A stretch of 64,000 nucleotides of DNA from the NCBI GenBank assembly GCA_037957365.1, contig JARHVA010001473.1:2185501-2249500 (forward strand), written 5' to 3'. This DNA is from Torreya grandis. Taxonomy: Eukaryota; Streptophyta; Pinopsida; Cupressales; Taxaceae. The notes beneath the pieces were generated by a model. The model did no database searches. It saw only the letters and a list, made by a program, of their open reading frames with translations, and had not been told where the DNA came from. The position numbers were made by a program, and so were the translations under genes. Shown one piece after another: positions 35,790 through 47,472 of this stretch (within the stretch, counting starts at the first letter, position 1; each line of letters begins with the position of its first letter).

Positions 35790-36790
35790 TGTGCGTGATG
35801 ATGTAAGGTCTGAGCCAATTAGGAGAAAATTTGCCTCATTTACTCTATTCCATATTGGTTCTCTTTGAGGATGAGGTCTCCAATGTTGAAATATCATTCT
35901 CTCAGATTTTTGTTATAGGCTCGTTTGATGTGATTTTGATAGACATTGAGATGATTGAGGGCAGCAAGACGACGTTCGTTGAGTAACTCAAGTTAAGCTA
36001 ATCGATCTTGATGAAAGTCATCATTAGAAAGAATTTCATGTAGAGAGATGCAAAGAGACGAGATCTATACTTTGAGAGGTAGGACAGTCTCTATTCCATA
36101 CACTAAAGAGAAAGGAGTAGCACCCGTAGAGGTTCAGATGCTAGTGTGGTAGGCCCACAAAGCGAAGGGAATGTGAATGTGCCAATCCCTTCCAGTGTCG
36201 TTGACCATCTTCATGAGAATTTTAGTTAAGATCTTGTTGGAAGCCTCAGCCTGCCCATTTGCTTATGGGTAGTAAGGGAAATAAAAGCTAAGTTTGATGC
36301 CAAAAGAGTCACAAAGTTTTTGGATAGTTTTGTTTTTGAATGACTTGCCGTTGTCGGTGATGATTTTGTGAGGTACACTGAAACAACAGATGATGTGGGT
36401 GTTGATGAAGTCGACAATTTTGTCAGCTTTTGTGGAGATGAGAGGAATGGCTTCCACCCATTTAGTGAAATACTTAGTGGTGGTGATGATGGACTGATGA
36501 CGAAGAGATGAATGAGGGTTAATCTCGCTGATGAGATCTAAGCCCCACTATGAAAAAGGCCAGAAATCTTGAGTGACTTGTAGGGCATGGCTAGGGAGAT
36601 GAAGCAAGTTAGCATGCTGTTGACACTTGATGCAACGCTGAACATAGTTGCTACAGTCTTGATGAAGAGTGGGCCAATAATAGCCCAGGAGAAGGATGCG
36701 CTTGGTGATCAAATTACCTCTAAAGTGTCTGCCACAAATCTCGTCATGGACCTATTGAATAGCATAAGATGCTTCAATGGAGGTTAGACA
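35790..36790 (-). pseudogene. Gypsy G integrase (nearly readable, few stops)
   Basis: The minus strand encodes an integrase that would insert element cDNA into the genome. The zinc finger is at about 36740-36610 (HDEICGRHF, WPTLHQDC, CIKCQQH). The core has its first Asp in WGLDLISEINP (about 36545-36520), the second in IITDNGKSF (about 36365-36340) and the Glu in NGQAEASNK (about 36245-36225), so the D-D-E triad is readable. The C-terminal part continues LWAYHTS and GATPFSLVYGIE to about 35800. Stops include a TAG between YYP and ANGQ, where Gln is usual. No chromodomain. Confidence 0.85.
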
Positions 36791-36834
36791 GTGAAGAAGG
36801 AGGCTGTCAAAACCTATTTTATAGAGAAGACCCC

Positions 36835-37430
36835 CTAGCATGGTATAGCGAGCTGTGCATTGCTAGAGAGGTTGGGAGGAATGATAGAAGAAGCCAAGTA
36901 GTCCACAAGTTGTTTATACCACACATCCTGTGGACTAGAGTCTATGGTATTGATGAGGTTGATGTCAGTGGAAATGTATGAAGGCAATGACACATGATGT
37001 ACCATGACGTAAGGTCTTGATGAGGATGATGAAGAGGGAATATGCGAGGTGAGGGAAGCCATGGTGTCAGCAAACTTATTCGTAGATCGAGGAATAGTCT
37101 GCAAGAGGTAATGGTTGAAAGATGCTAGAAGGGTGTCAACACGATGCTTGTACCTTTGCAAAATTTTGTTTTTACAAAGATATGAATGTTGATTTGATTG
37201 ATGACAAGTTATGAGTCGCTAAAGATGTTGATGGTCTTGATGCTTAAAGAAAGGGTAGTTTGAAGTCCCAAGATTAAGGCTTCGTATTCAGCCATATTAT
37301 TGGTACATTCAAAGTCGAGTTTGAAAGACAGGGGCATGGGCTCACCCTCATGTGGGATGAGGATGACCCCCACACCTCCACTGAGTTGACATTTGGAGCC
37401 GTCGAAGAACATCATCATTTGGTAGAATGT
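36835..37430 (-). pseudogene. Gypsy G second (archaeal-type) RNase H
   Basis: Minus strand. FFDGSKCQLSGGVGVILIP, then NNMAEYEALILGL and IFSDS (about 37410-37210) are the motifs of the additional RNase H carried by Tat-lineage elements. The tail KYKHRVDTLLASF-like, then IPRSTNKFADTMASL, continues at 37161-36835 after a frame break near 37165-37209. This domain is distinct from the retroviral RNase H just upstream and is the main reason for the Tat assignment. Confidence 0.85.
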
Positions 37431-38093
37431 GTCATCAGTCAAGAGAGTGGTGATAGATTCATCAGGAAACTCACACTGAGAAGGTTGATTGTCAAGAAGA
37501 GGGGCATCTGCCAGTTGGTTAGTGATTGTTTGCCCCTTTATGGATTTCTGCCAGATGAATTCCAAGTCAAACTCAACAACAAGCATGAGCCAATGAGCCA
37601 TACGATGGTTTTGGTATGGCTTGGAATGCATGTATTTAAGAGGGTCAGTGTGAGTGATGACAAAGGTTTTGTGATTAAGAAGATAGTGACGAAGCTTGGT
37701 GGTGGCAAAGACTAAGGCCAAATAGAGTTTCTCAGTATGAGTATACCAAGTTTCATAGTCGACAAGTGTTCGGCTTATATAGTAGACCGCTTGCTCATAG
37801 TGTTGCTTGTCTCGGTGTGCGATCATGGCACCTAACGAATGGTTGGTTGCTGAGATGTAGAGGTAAAAGGGTTGGTCATCTTTAGGTGGAATGAGGATTG
37901 GTGGAGAGACTAGATAGTGTTTAAGGGCTTCAAAAGCCTTATGACAGTCCTTATCCCATTTAAAGGAGATGTCCTTCTTAAGGAGATGATGAAAGGGTTG
38001 GCAGCAGTTAGAAAGCTGTGAGATGAAGTGGCAGATGGACTGGAGCTTCCCTTGCAGACTGTGAAGCTGCTTGAGATTGGTCGGAGGTGGCAT
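37431..38093 (-). pseudogene. Gypsy G RNase H (open frame with the second RNase H)
   Basis: Part of a 294-codon open frame (38093-37209) on the minus strand. It begins in the RT connection (PTNLKQLHSLQGKLQ) and continues through RNase H: PFYLYISATNHSLGAMIA, YYISRTLVDYETWYTHTEK and ALVFATTKLRHYLL, where the family usually has D in the first motif. The frame runs straight into the second RNase H. It is one frameshift away from the RT frame (gap 38094-38214). Confidence 0.85.
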
Positions 38094-38214
38094 CTCGAGG
38101 ATAGCATAGATTTTAGCGAGATCTATCTCGATGCCACAAAGAAATGATGAACCTCAGGAGCTTTCCTGAGAGGACCCCAAAGACACATTTCTTGGGGTTA
38201 AGGCAGACATTATA

Positions 38215-39093
38215 CTAAAGAAGGTAAGAGAAGATGATCTTGAGGATAGTCAAATGGTCAGGACGAAGCTTGGACTTGCCAAGCAGGTCATCCACATAGT
38301 CCTCCATGATTTTATGGAGGAGATCATGAAAAATGTAAGTCATGGCATGTTGATATGTGGCGCCTGCGTTCTTGAGGCCAAAAGGCATGACTCGATAGCA
38401 AAAAGTCCCCCATGGGGTAATGAAGGTAGTCTTGTGCTGATCTTTCGATGCAATCAGGATTTGGTTATATCCTAAAAACCCATCCATGAGTGATAACATC
38501 TCATGACCGGTTGTGAGATCAACAAGTTGGTCAATGTTGGGAAGAGGAAAGTCATCTTTGGGACAGGCCAAGTTGAGGTCACGATAGTCCATGCAAATTC
38601 GGATCCCCCCAGTTGCTTTGGTAAGAGGGACAATGTTAGATACCCACTGTGGATAATCAATGGGGTAGATGAAAGAGATAGAGAGAAGATGTTGAAGCTC
38701 CTCTTTGACAAGGAGTGCAATGCAAGGATGCATTTTGCAAAGCTTTTGCCTGATAGGCTTAGCCTCTGGGTTTGTGACAATGTTATGGATGACAATGTTA
38801 GGGTCGATACCAAGCATGTCACCATAGGTCCAAGCAAAGTCCTTGCTATTGTCTAAAAGAAATGTGGTATAGTCGATCTGCTCTTGGGCATCCACAGATT
38901 GACCAATCTTTAAGACATGAGGAACATTAGAAGATGGAAGGTTAATGTCAATGGTCAATTCATTTAACATAACCTGCGTTTCAAATGGGAGGGAACACTG
39001 AATGAAAGAGTCATCAGCACCCATGTAGGTGAGAATGGCATCATCATCTACGCAGTGGACAGTGTTAATGGTTGTCGATTCATCGTCTATCAT
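38215..39093 (-). pseudogene. Gypsy G reverse transcriptase (292-codon open frame)
   Basis: An uninterrupted minus-strand frame. Residues about 85-110 hold the entry to RT (GIDPNIVIHNI, then KPIRQKLCKMHP). Next come EELQHLLSISFIYPIDYPQW, GGIRICMDYRDLNLACPKDD, LPNIDQLVD, LSLMDGFLGYNQI and FITPWGTFCYRVMPFGLKNA. The catalytic box YVDDLL is at residues 266-271 (38298-38281), with both aspartates kept. It copies element RNA into DNA in the virus-like particle. The frame ends by a shift about 15 residues after the box, so the gene is broken despite its good condition. Confidence 0.9.
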
Positions 39094-39960
39094 ATTGGGA
39101 TAAATGAGAGGGAGAGACCTGGAAACCCCATTGAGTTGATAGGTTAGGGGTTCCAGGTGGATGGTGTTTATGCAAAAAAAAAACTAGAAGGGATGGAAAC
39201 CACCGACTGCATAGGTGAGGATGGGGGAATAGGCGAGCCTGGAGGAGATTGGTCGATGGTGGGTTTGGGACAAAGGTTTGTAGAAGCCTCAATGGGTTCT
39301 TGAAAACCCAGACCATATTGTTTCTTGGCATTATCATCGTTGGGTGGTTCAATGGGATAATGGGAGCCTTATTCGTAGTGCCCGAAGCCAAAGCCCTTCC
39401 ATGCACACCTAAAAAGGTAGGTGTGAGCAAAGGTAGGGTTGCTAAGAAAAGAGAAGTTTGATGTGAACGGTTGAGGTGAGGAGAGAGGATTCTCATCAGT
39501 AGGAGCTTGATCCAGCCCCCCATAGATGAGATCGGTTCGAAGGCTAGGAGGACCATAAGGAATGACCATTCCAATTCGATGGTCATAGCTTAGACTTTGT
39601 TGAAGATGTCCATACTCTTGTAGAGTCTAGAACATGTCTAGGGTAAGTAAGCAATATTCCCCAAGTGAAAGTTGTTGGAAGACATCTTCCATGGGGTCCT
39701 TGGTTATCACTTGAGAAGGTGATGTGAGGGCAACCACTGTTTGCATACTAGTTAAAGCTTTCGCGGATGGAGGTGGTGTTTGGGTTGGTGTCTTGAGAGG
39801 AATGAGAACATCATTTGGTTGATAGGTCATGTTACAAGTCTTGAAAGGGGATGGGTTGGTAGGAATGACATGGACTTGTTTGTCGTGTTCAAATTTGACA
39901 CAATGGTGAAGTGTAGAAGGGACGCAAGACATGGCGCAGATCTAGGGTCATCTTAATAGC
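39094..39960 (-). pseudogene. Gypsy G protease-RT linker
   Basis: A minus-strand region between protease and RT in two or three shifted frames. 39627-39932 reads FEHDKQVHVIPTNPSPF, the usual continuation of Tat protease. 39369-39569 contains the CAWKGFGFG segment. Proline/serine-rich stretches lie between. No catalytic domain. It is proteolytic linker by position. Confidence 0.55.
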
Positions 39961-40400
39961 ATGTTATATTGGAATTCTCCTTTGATGATGTAGAAGAGCT
40001 CTAGTTTTGTGTGCGGGCCAATGCAAATATGGAGGACGATGGTGCCAATAGTGTTAGCGATGGTGTCATTAAAGGATCAAAGGATTGCATCGGTTTTTGA
40101 TACGCAATTCTTGGGGAGGGCCAATTGATCAAAGGCGTAGGTAGAAATAATATTAATGCTGGCACCCCCGTCAATCATAACTCACTTAATGCGGGTGCGA
40201 TCAACATATGCTGTGATGAAGAGGGCAGTGTCTTGATCTTCCAAGGTAGAGGTAGGAATTTTAGAATCACTGAAAGTGATAGAGGTGATGGGGGATAAAG
40301 AATGGACCAAGGCAGCTAGTGGTTGGGGGTCTTCGGGTTGGACCTCCTCTGCCTGTAAGGCTCTGATTAGAGCTTGACGATGCTAGGGTGAGCTTTGGAT
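39961..40400 (-). pseudogene. Gypsy G aspartic protease remnant
   Basis: Minus strand. VMIDGGASINII at about 40190-40155 matches the retropepsin active-site pattern with Asp kept and the DTG/DSG position as DGG. Upstream MTLYDLIQSSP, then RQALIRALQ, is the conserved lead-in seen in Tat elements. The frame is cut by stops. Confidence 0.7.
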
Positions 40401-42101
40401 GAGATCGTACAAGGTCATCTTCATGGGCATTTGGTGAAGCTGTTTTATCATAGAGTCATGGATTGCCCCTGAAGAAGAGGGTTGGGATGCACCTAGGATG
40501 GAAATCTTGGGCTTTGGTGGTTGAGATGGCCAGACAAAAGGGTAGGTCCAAGGAATAGCAGCTTTTTCTTTTGCCTTATCCTTTTGTGACCTAGTGGTTA
40601 TGTGGATGGCATTAATTTCAAAGAGAGGGGGTGAAGGAGATGAAGGGGCCATGGTTTGTTGATGAGATGTTGATGTTGATGAAGAGGTTTGAGGGATATG
40701 GGAAGGTGTTGGAGGTCTGTTGACAGTGTCCTTAAGAAGAAGAGTGTCTTTCTCCATGTAACAGCGAATGACAGACTTGAGGGCACAGCAATCCTCAGTA
40801 TCATGTCCTAGCGTACGATGATATAGGCAAATCTTAGTATCGTCAAACTAGGAAGGTTTTAACCCAAGGGGTTGGAATGGCTTGATAGGTGGAAGGGTTA
40901 TGCTAGAGGTCTATAAAAGTTGGCACAATATCAAAGCATATGAACCCACTAAAGGGTCTGTGCTTGTTGATGTGTGAGATGCTGGTGACTTTTACTTGGG
41001 GGGTGTTGAAGGAGGATTTCGTACCACCTTTTAGGTTGGTGGTGTGGCCACATGTGAAGATGACACTTTCTTCGTGAGAGGTGCCAAATTTTTGAGAGAG
41101 GGTAGGCTTGTGGTAGGTAAAGGAAGTAGTGGAGGTAACTTGTTTTGGTTAAGGGTCAGAGTAGGGAGCACTCCTATTAGGGTAGAAGGATGAGGGCCTA
41201 AAATGGAGGGCAATGGTGATGGTGGAGGAGGGGTTCACTGCCGTGGCTTAGTAGTCTTCTTTGGTTTGGTTTGAGGACTGCTATTGGGTGAGGCAAGGTT
41301 CAAGTCTACCTTCACTTGCAGGTGAGTGAGGTTAGTGACGGGGTGAACACTGAGTGACTTGATAGGTTTTTATATGGTGGATGAGGGTTTATGTTCTGAT
41401 GTGGATGGTTGATGTTTTAAAGGTTTAGAAGTGGAAGTCTGATTCGTGTCAAAGACTTTGGGGTATTTTTTCATAAGAGAGTCGACGGCATGAGATGAGA
41501 TAGGCTGGGTAGGATGAGGAGCTTTGAGTCACTCCCATAATGCCTGATGTTCCACTTTCCTTAATTGGAGAAGTCCTAGTTTCTCTACTAATCAAGAGAA
41601 TGGATGGGAAGATGTAGGATGAGACTTTGGTCCTTCAGAAGATGTGGATGGTTGCAGGGCCGAAAATGTGTTAGGTGTGGCAGTAGTCTCAGACCCAAGG
41701 TATGGGGGAGTTATAATCGGATTGTCATTGGTCGAATAAGATGGAGAGTTAGGTTCTTCTCTTGGTGGAGAAGATACTGGAGAATGTGGCTCCTCAAGAG
41801 GGTAGAGGGCAAGGATGATTGTGCCTTCTACGTGTGGTTGAGGAGTAGGAAGTGTAGGATCCTCCATTGGTAGGAGGAATGATGAAGGTGAAGCTGGTGG
41901 TGTTGGTATGGCCAAGGCATCCTCTAATATAAGGGAAGTTGATGGAGAACCAACAGGAGAAGAGGATTCATCCACGTGTAATGGACTGATGTGTGGACTA
42001 ACCTCTTGAGACTGTGAAAGAGGTTGGTCAGATATAGGAGGTGAGACCATGTTGACTATACGTATATTATGTTCTTGGGAGTTATTAGTCATGGTCTGCA
42101 C
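40401..42101 (-). pseudogene. Gypsy G Pro/Ser/Thr-rich gag-protease linker
   Basis: About 1.7 kb of minus-strand coding sequence between the gag zinc-binding region and protease, rich in Pro, Ser, Thr and His. The longest piece, 41592-42101 (169 codons), is almost pure low-complexity linker (SPPISDQPLSQSQEVSPH, PREEPNSPSYSTNDN). Others are 41031-41213 and 40383-40757. No fold is recognisable. The composition suggests a disordered spacer. Confidence 0.65.
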
Positions 42102-42109
42102 ATTGTTTT

Positions 42110-43761
42110 GGCTAGGAGGATGATTGGGAAAGGGTTATTTAAAGATGTCTATGCTTTGATTAGGTGGCGCATTAGGGTTGTCTAAGACAAGGTCACCTTT
42201 ATCAAGCATGTCTTAAATGATGTTCTTAAAGGTCTTAAAGTTGCCTGTGTCATGACCTTTGACACGGTGATAGTTGCAGAAGTTGTTCTCCCTATACCAT
42301 GTAGGGATGGCACATGAGGGATCAAATTGTGGAGGCAGTCAGATTTGGGGGAGATTAAGAACCCCCTATTTGACAAGTTTGTCCAGCACCGATGCATATG
42401 ACTCTCTTAGTGGAGTATACTGACGCTGCACATATCTTTGCTAGAATTGTTTGTTGATGTAGTCTGATGTGGAAGGTTGAGATTGGTTATTTGTTGAAGG
42501 AGATGATCTAATGACTACAGGATTTCTTGATGCCTTATATTTGGAATTAGAAGAAGAAGGTTAGAGGAAGAGTCATTGGACTTGGAGTTGGGGTTTTTAC
42601 TCTGCAACTTGACTTTGTTTTCCTCGATAGTGCGTAGTTCAAGATTTCTAGCCATCGTGAAAGCTTCGTCAAAGGTGCAGAATGTCTGGACTTGCAAGGT
42701 AGAATAGATGTGCTTGGCACATGCTCTTGAAAAGAGCTCAATGAGCTTAGGTTGAGGTAGGGAAACGGAGAGCTGATTGATTAGGCCTCTCCAGCGAGCA
42801 ACAAAATCGGCTTTGGATTCATCCTCAAATTGCTAGATAGAATATAGATCTATAATTGAGACCATTTTGGTGATATTAATGGAGAAGTGGTCAAGGAAGA
42901 GTTGGGCTAGCTGGGTGAATGTGAAAAGAGAATGGCTGGTGAGAGAGCTATACCAGTCGAGTGCAGCACCAACAAGTGACATGGGGAACATGCATAACAA
43001 CAATGCATCATCATGTGCTATGAGATAACAAGCATGTCTGAATGCTCGTAGGTGCTATTGTAGGTCTTCCTTACTCTAGAAATGAGTAAATTTAGGAAGT
43101 TCCCACTAACTGGGATATGGACAGATTAGGACAGAGGTATGGATGGGTTCATTGTAAATTTGCTCATATGAGAGAGCATTTCGTGAACCAGAAACACAGG
43201 TCTCAAGACTACACATCTTGTCCATCAGGATTTTGATTACATTAGCTGATAGATTAATGGGTGGAGTGCCCCCTAAGTTGTAGGGCACTTGAAAGGTATT
43301 GAGAGGAGTGTATGATGTGGTTGGTTGTGCTTGTGTAGGCACAACATATGGGTAGCTAGTTATTGGGGAAAATGTTAAAGCCAAGGGCACTTGTGTTATG
43401 GAGTTGGTGGGTACAAATTGGATAAGGGCCGTCAAAGGTAGTTGAGGAGTGGCCACACTTGTTGAAGGGTAGGTAGTTACTCTTGTGTTGATAGGTGCAA
43501 GAGTAGTGGGGATAGAGACCAGTAGGTTTTGGAAGGGTGTAGAATTGGTTGAGTAGTTTGAGGTTGAGGGGGTGCCGAAACCCCCATGGAAGTAGGTCTA
43601 AAAGGAGAGGCTAAATTTTGAAGATAGGATACGGTCGGGTTATTAGTCGAGTTGTTGGCTTGATTGTCTATAGGTTGAATTATGGGTGTTGTTGATATGG
43701 CTGATGTCTCGAGTAAGGAGGTTGGCATCCCATAAATTGGGTTACCTAAAGAGTCTCGCAT
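42110..43761 (-). pseudogene. Gypsy G gag remnant (retrotrans_gag)
   Basis: A minus-strand gag starting at MRDSLGNPIYGMP (43761). It has a Pro/Thr-rich N-terminus (43106-43456 in a shifted frame) and a capsid-like retrotrans_gag domain at about 43050-42600 (GAALDWYSSL, QLAQLFLDHFSINI, FVARWRGLINQL). A Tat-type histidine/cysteine motif lies near 42290-42220 (NFCNYHRVKGHDTGN). Frameshifts near 43460 and 43090 and several stops break it. It would form the particle shell. Confidence 0.75.
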
Positions 43762-45066
43762 TTGGCTTCTCAGGAGATAATGTTGAAGGGCCTTGACATT
43801 GAAGTCAAGGAACCTTTTGAAGTCTTGGTCCCCCTCAATGATAGTGGGAGGCTGAGTCGGGGTTGGTCGAGTAGGAGTTCTTTCAGTCTCCGAGTGGAAC
43901 TACATTATAGGACTGGTTATGGACGGGGAAGGTAGAAGCACTTGATGTCTCGCATGGTCAAGAAGAGCCTTGGTTTGATTGTGTGTCAAAACCATTCAAG
44001 GATAGAAAGGGTCAGGTTTTAGAAACTATATTTTTTCAGTCTCAAAAAACCAGAATGGGTGTTGGACAGCAAGAAAGTCAGATTTTAAGCTTGCTATTTT
44101 GGGAAAAAAGTTTTTGACAGTGACCGACGTCAGTTGAAAAACTGATGTCAGTGAAATATACTGCCGATGTTGGTCAGATGACTGATGCTAGTAAAGAAAA
44201 TTTATCGATGTCAGTGGTAAAATTGATGCCGGTTACTGTGTTTTCCAGAAACTCAGAAAATTTGAAAGTTTTTGGAAAAAAAGGAGAAAACGTCCTCACT
44301 AGCTCAAAAAAAACTAGATGGAAATAGAAAAGATGAAGAACACATGCAGATCTTAAGCGTTAAATCCCTAGGAATAAATTATTTAGATTGTGGTGGCTTA
44401 TGCCTTAGATATGTTTATCATATTGGCTTTTGAGATAGGTCCTAGAAGAAGTAGTCTAGAGCTGGTTTCGGGTTTGTTTCGGTGCTCAAGAGTCTGTGTT
44501 AGGTTCCGTACATGGCCTGGTGCTAGGAGCTTGCTCCCCTCACTTCATGAACCTAGATCCGAGCTGGGCTACTTAGCCAAAATATACTTCCCCTATAGAT
44601 TATCCTATGCCAGAGAACAGAGTGGGCTTTCCCCTTGGTGGTGAAATCCAAGTGGGATTGCCGGGATGGGTAAGGTATCTGCTGGGTGATGAAATCCTAG
44701 TTGGGCCTTGTCTCAGGTAAGTTTTGATGTTTGATTTGTGCAAGTGATTTGGTTGTGTAACATAAGTGATCTATGATTAATTCATGATGCAGTTGTTAAT
44801 TACTAGATGTGGACTAAATATGCATGTAATCAAAAATGAAATGCAATTATTTTTAAGCCCAAAATGAAATATGAGTTCAGATGAAAACAAGTTGAGAAAG
44901 GGTTGAAGAGTATGACTTTTAACTAGTCTAATATGCAAGAAAAGAAAGAAGAGTTATTTTTAATCCTGCTTATGATGTCTTTTGGAAGATAGAAGAAAGA
45001 GATGAAAAGGAGAAACCTAATGCACCCTATATGAAAAGAAAGAAAATAACCCAAGGAAGACCTTAG
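43762..45066 (-). other. Gypsy G 5' leader
   Basis: About 1.3 kb between the primer site and gag. It contains a palindrome cluster at about 44123-44235 (accgacgtcagt at 44123, actgatgtcagt at 44141, gccgatgttggt at 44163). No supported reading frame. Confidence 0.5.
44123..44235. promoter_or_regulatory. Palindrome cluster in the gypsy G leader
   Basis: Five to six decayed ACCGACGTCGGT units are spaced about 18-22 bp apart, the same motif class as in the LTRs and in copia T. Confidence 0.55.
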
Positions 45067-45085
45067 GGTCCCACCAGGCGTGCCA
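45067..45085 (-). other. Gypsy G primer-binding site
   Basis: The minus strand reads TGGCACGCCTGGTGGGACC three bases after the 5' LTR end. The leading TGG pairs with a tRNA CCA tail, so this is a real primer site by position. I do not assign the tRNA. Confidence 0.75.
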
Positions 45086-45088
45086 GAA

Positions 45089-46685
45089 TGTTTCTATATG
45101 ATTTTTGATTTCACATTCAAAAGAGGAAATGAGAAACTAAGAAGAATGGTCTAAGGCTTGTATGTACCTGGACATAGTATTGCGCACCAAATTTAGACGA
45201 TAGCAGGAACTCCTCTTTGGTTGTGGAGGATGACACTTGTAGCAAAAGAGAAACTCAAACATGAAAATGGTTAGATGGCTAAAAAGTGGACTTCCAAGTG
45301 AAATCTTGATCCTTGAAGTGTAAAATACTTCTCGAGGGATGACAGTCCACTGATAAAAGGTAGAATATTGATAAGAATAGAAATGATAAAAATTGAAATA
45401 AAGAAATGAAAGTAAATGCGTACCTATTTGCAGTAATCTACTTTACACAGTCGCTGACGTCGATGGTCTTACCAGAGTCGGTCAAGGAAGGTCACCAACG
45501 TCGGTTAGTATGCCGACGTCAATAGGGGCAATGGTTGAGGTCGGTCGGGGCAATGGCCTGGGACAAGTTTCAGGGCTGGTTTCAGGGCAGTCTAGTCAAT
45601 AGAATGGTCTGCAAAATGGTCTATGGTAGTCTGAGAGTTTGTGTAGAGTGGTAAGACAATAGATAGAATCTTTAGGAAGAACTAAGGTAGAGGGTATGTT
45701 GTCAGAAAAAGGGGTAAAGGGTAGGAAAAAGGCCTCACAGCCTTTGTGAGAAACAATTTAGTCAGGTCAACCAGAATGATCTTGGGAGGGTCTGTAGGAC
45801 TCTGATTGCTTGTGCTAGGTTGATTGGATAGAGAGTATTGTCTAAAGAGAGACTAAATGGGTGTCAGAGGCAAAAAGGGGGAGACAAGGGTCAGAGAAGG
45901 CTTTTTAGCCTCTCTGAGAAGAATAGGGAAGGTTGTGTCAAGGATGTTTGGAATAGACAGTAGACAAAATGCTAATATATTTGAAATGATACTAAAATAA
46001 AAATAGTACAAATACTTAGCTATGACATGAGTTGGTAGAGGTGCAGGAGCTGTGTTTCTATTATTGCTGGTGATGGAGATATCATGCAAAACTTGTGTGG
46101 AATGGCTGGTGCAAGACCTCAGTGCTTAAAAAGTGATGTCAAGAATGCTGATCCTTGCAAGAAAATAAGAAGCAAGAATGCTGGAAAGCAAGAGCACGAG
46201 AACTTTGTTTCACCAGAAGAGGATTTGAGATTCATGATTAGTCGTCTCATGATTAGATTCGTGATTAGCCCCAGAAAGAGGTTGGAAGTCGGTTTAAGTA
46301 AACCGATGTCGGTGATCCCGCCGGTGTTGGCCGACAGTTGACCGACGTCGGCGGGTGGAGAATGAGTAAAAGGGCCATCAAGCCTATTTTCCATCTTCCA
46401 AGTGCATAATCCGTTGGAGAATTATCAAAGGTTGGGCCAAATACGCACGAGAGTTGGTTAGGTGGTTAGAAAGGAGTAAGAATAGGTCTTGGGTGAGTCA
46501 CAGGGTTGGAAATGGTCCAAGGCGAGGTGTCCTAGGTGAGGTGTCATGGGTGATGTGTCAAAGGAGGGGGGTTAATTCAAAATAAGTTTATTATTTTAAA
46601 TTAGTAATTGTATGGGTTAAGAATGGGTTAGGAATGAACCAAGGGGGAGGATGACTAAGGGTTAGACATGATTTCAGTGTCTACA
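45089..46685 (-). repeat. Gypsy G 5' LTR
   Basis: 1597 bp, a direct repeat of 31780-33375. It keeps palindromes at 45504-45533 and 46341-46352, and it starts and ends with TG/CA. Confidence 0.93.
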
Positions 46686-46690
46686 TTGAA

Positions 46691-47460
46691 TACCTTGAAC
46701 TTATTAAAATATTTTGACTTTTTTGTCAATAATTCTACCCAAGTCATTCTTGTGTAGTAATATATGAGTAACATGAGGTAGCTATCTCTTTGAATACTCT
46801 AGATTCTTATAGGCCCACATAGATTAGTGTGTATTAGCTCTAAAGATATTGTAGTATAGTACTCCTTGGACTTGAACCTTCTTCTAGTCTGATTACTATG
46901 TTGACATGCCTTATAAAGAGTGTTTATAGGTTTAGTGATCTTAGGCATGTTTTTCATAGACTTATTAGATCTTATCTTGACCAAATTTCCAAATTTTATG
47001 TGACCCAACCTTCTATGCCATAGATAAAATTCATCCATATTTCTCATAAATCATCTCTCCTTCTTGATCTCATTCAAGACATAGAGATTGTTCTCGATCC
47101 TCTTAGCATTGATAATTAGTCTTCCTGATTTAGCTCTTCTTATATCATACCCTCTATCATGAAAGTTTAGTGTGTGTCCTCTAATGCAAATTTGACTTAC
47201 AATAATTAGGTTATGTTTAAAACCTTCCACATACAACACATTATTATCTTGGTCTTCCCATTTTCCAAACTCAAGATACCTTTGCCAACTATATTGGCAA
47301 TTGTGTTATCTCTAAATCACACAGTTCCTATAACATTCTTATTTAATGAGATGAACTTGCTCTTGTATCCTATCATGTGGCTTGAGAAAACACTATCTAT
47401 ATACCATTTCATTCCTTCATCTTGAATGTGAAAGGCAGTTTGAGCAAGCATATATTCTTC
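46691..47460 (-). pseudogene. Copia C protease and integrase N-terminal remnant
   Basis: Minus strand. The protease active site reads WYIDSVFSSHM near 47400, where DSG has become DSV. Then come YVEGFKHNL and GRLIINAKR (47051-47239). GAG-pre-integrase with the integrase HHCC finger follows (46799-47047, WHRRLGHIKFGN, YKACQHSNQTRRRF). The integrase core begins LELIHTNLCGPIR, with the first catalytic Asp changed to Asn. It is cut by gypsy G at 46690 and resumes at 31779. Confidence 0.8.
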
Positions 47461-47472
47461 ATCTTTAGTCTT

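Noticed and set aside
37350..37715. 121-codon plus-strand frame
   Set aside because: Antisense to the gypsy G RNase H frame, whose motifs are unambiguous.
38503..38856. 117-codon plus-strand frame
   Set aside because: Antisense to gypsy G reverse transcriptase.
41604..41873. 89-codon Arg/Trp-rich plus-strand frame
   Set aside because: Antisense shadow of the Pro/Ser-rich gypsy G linker.
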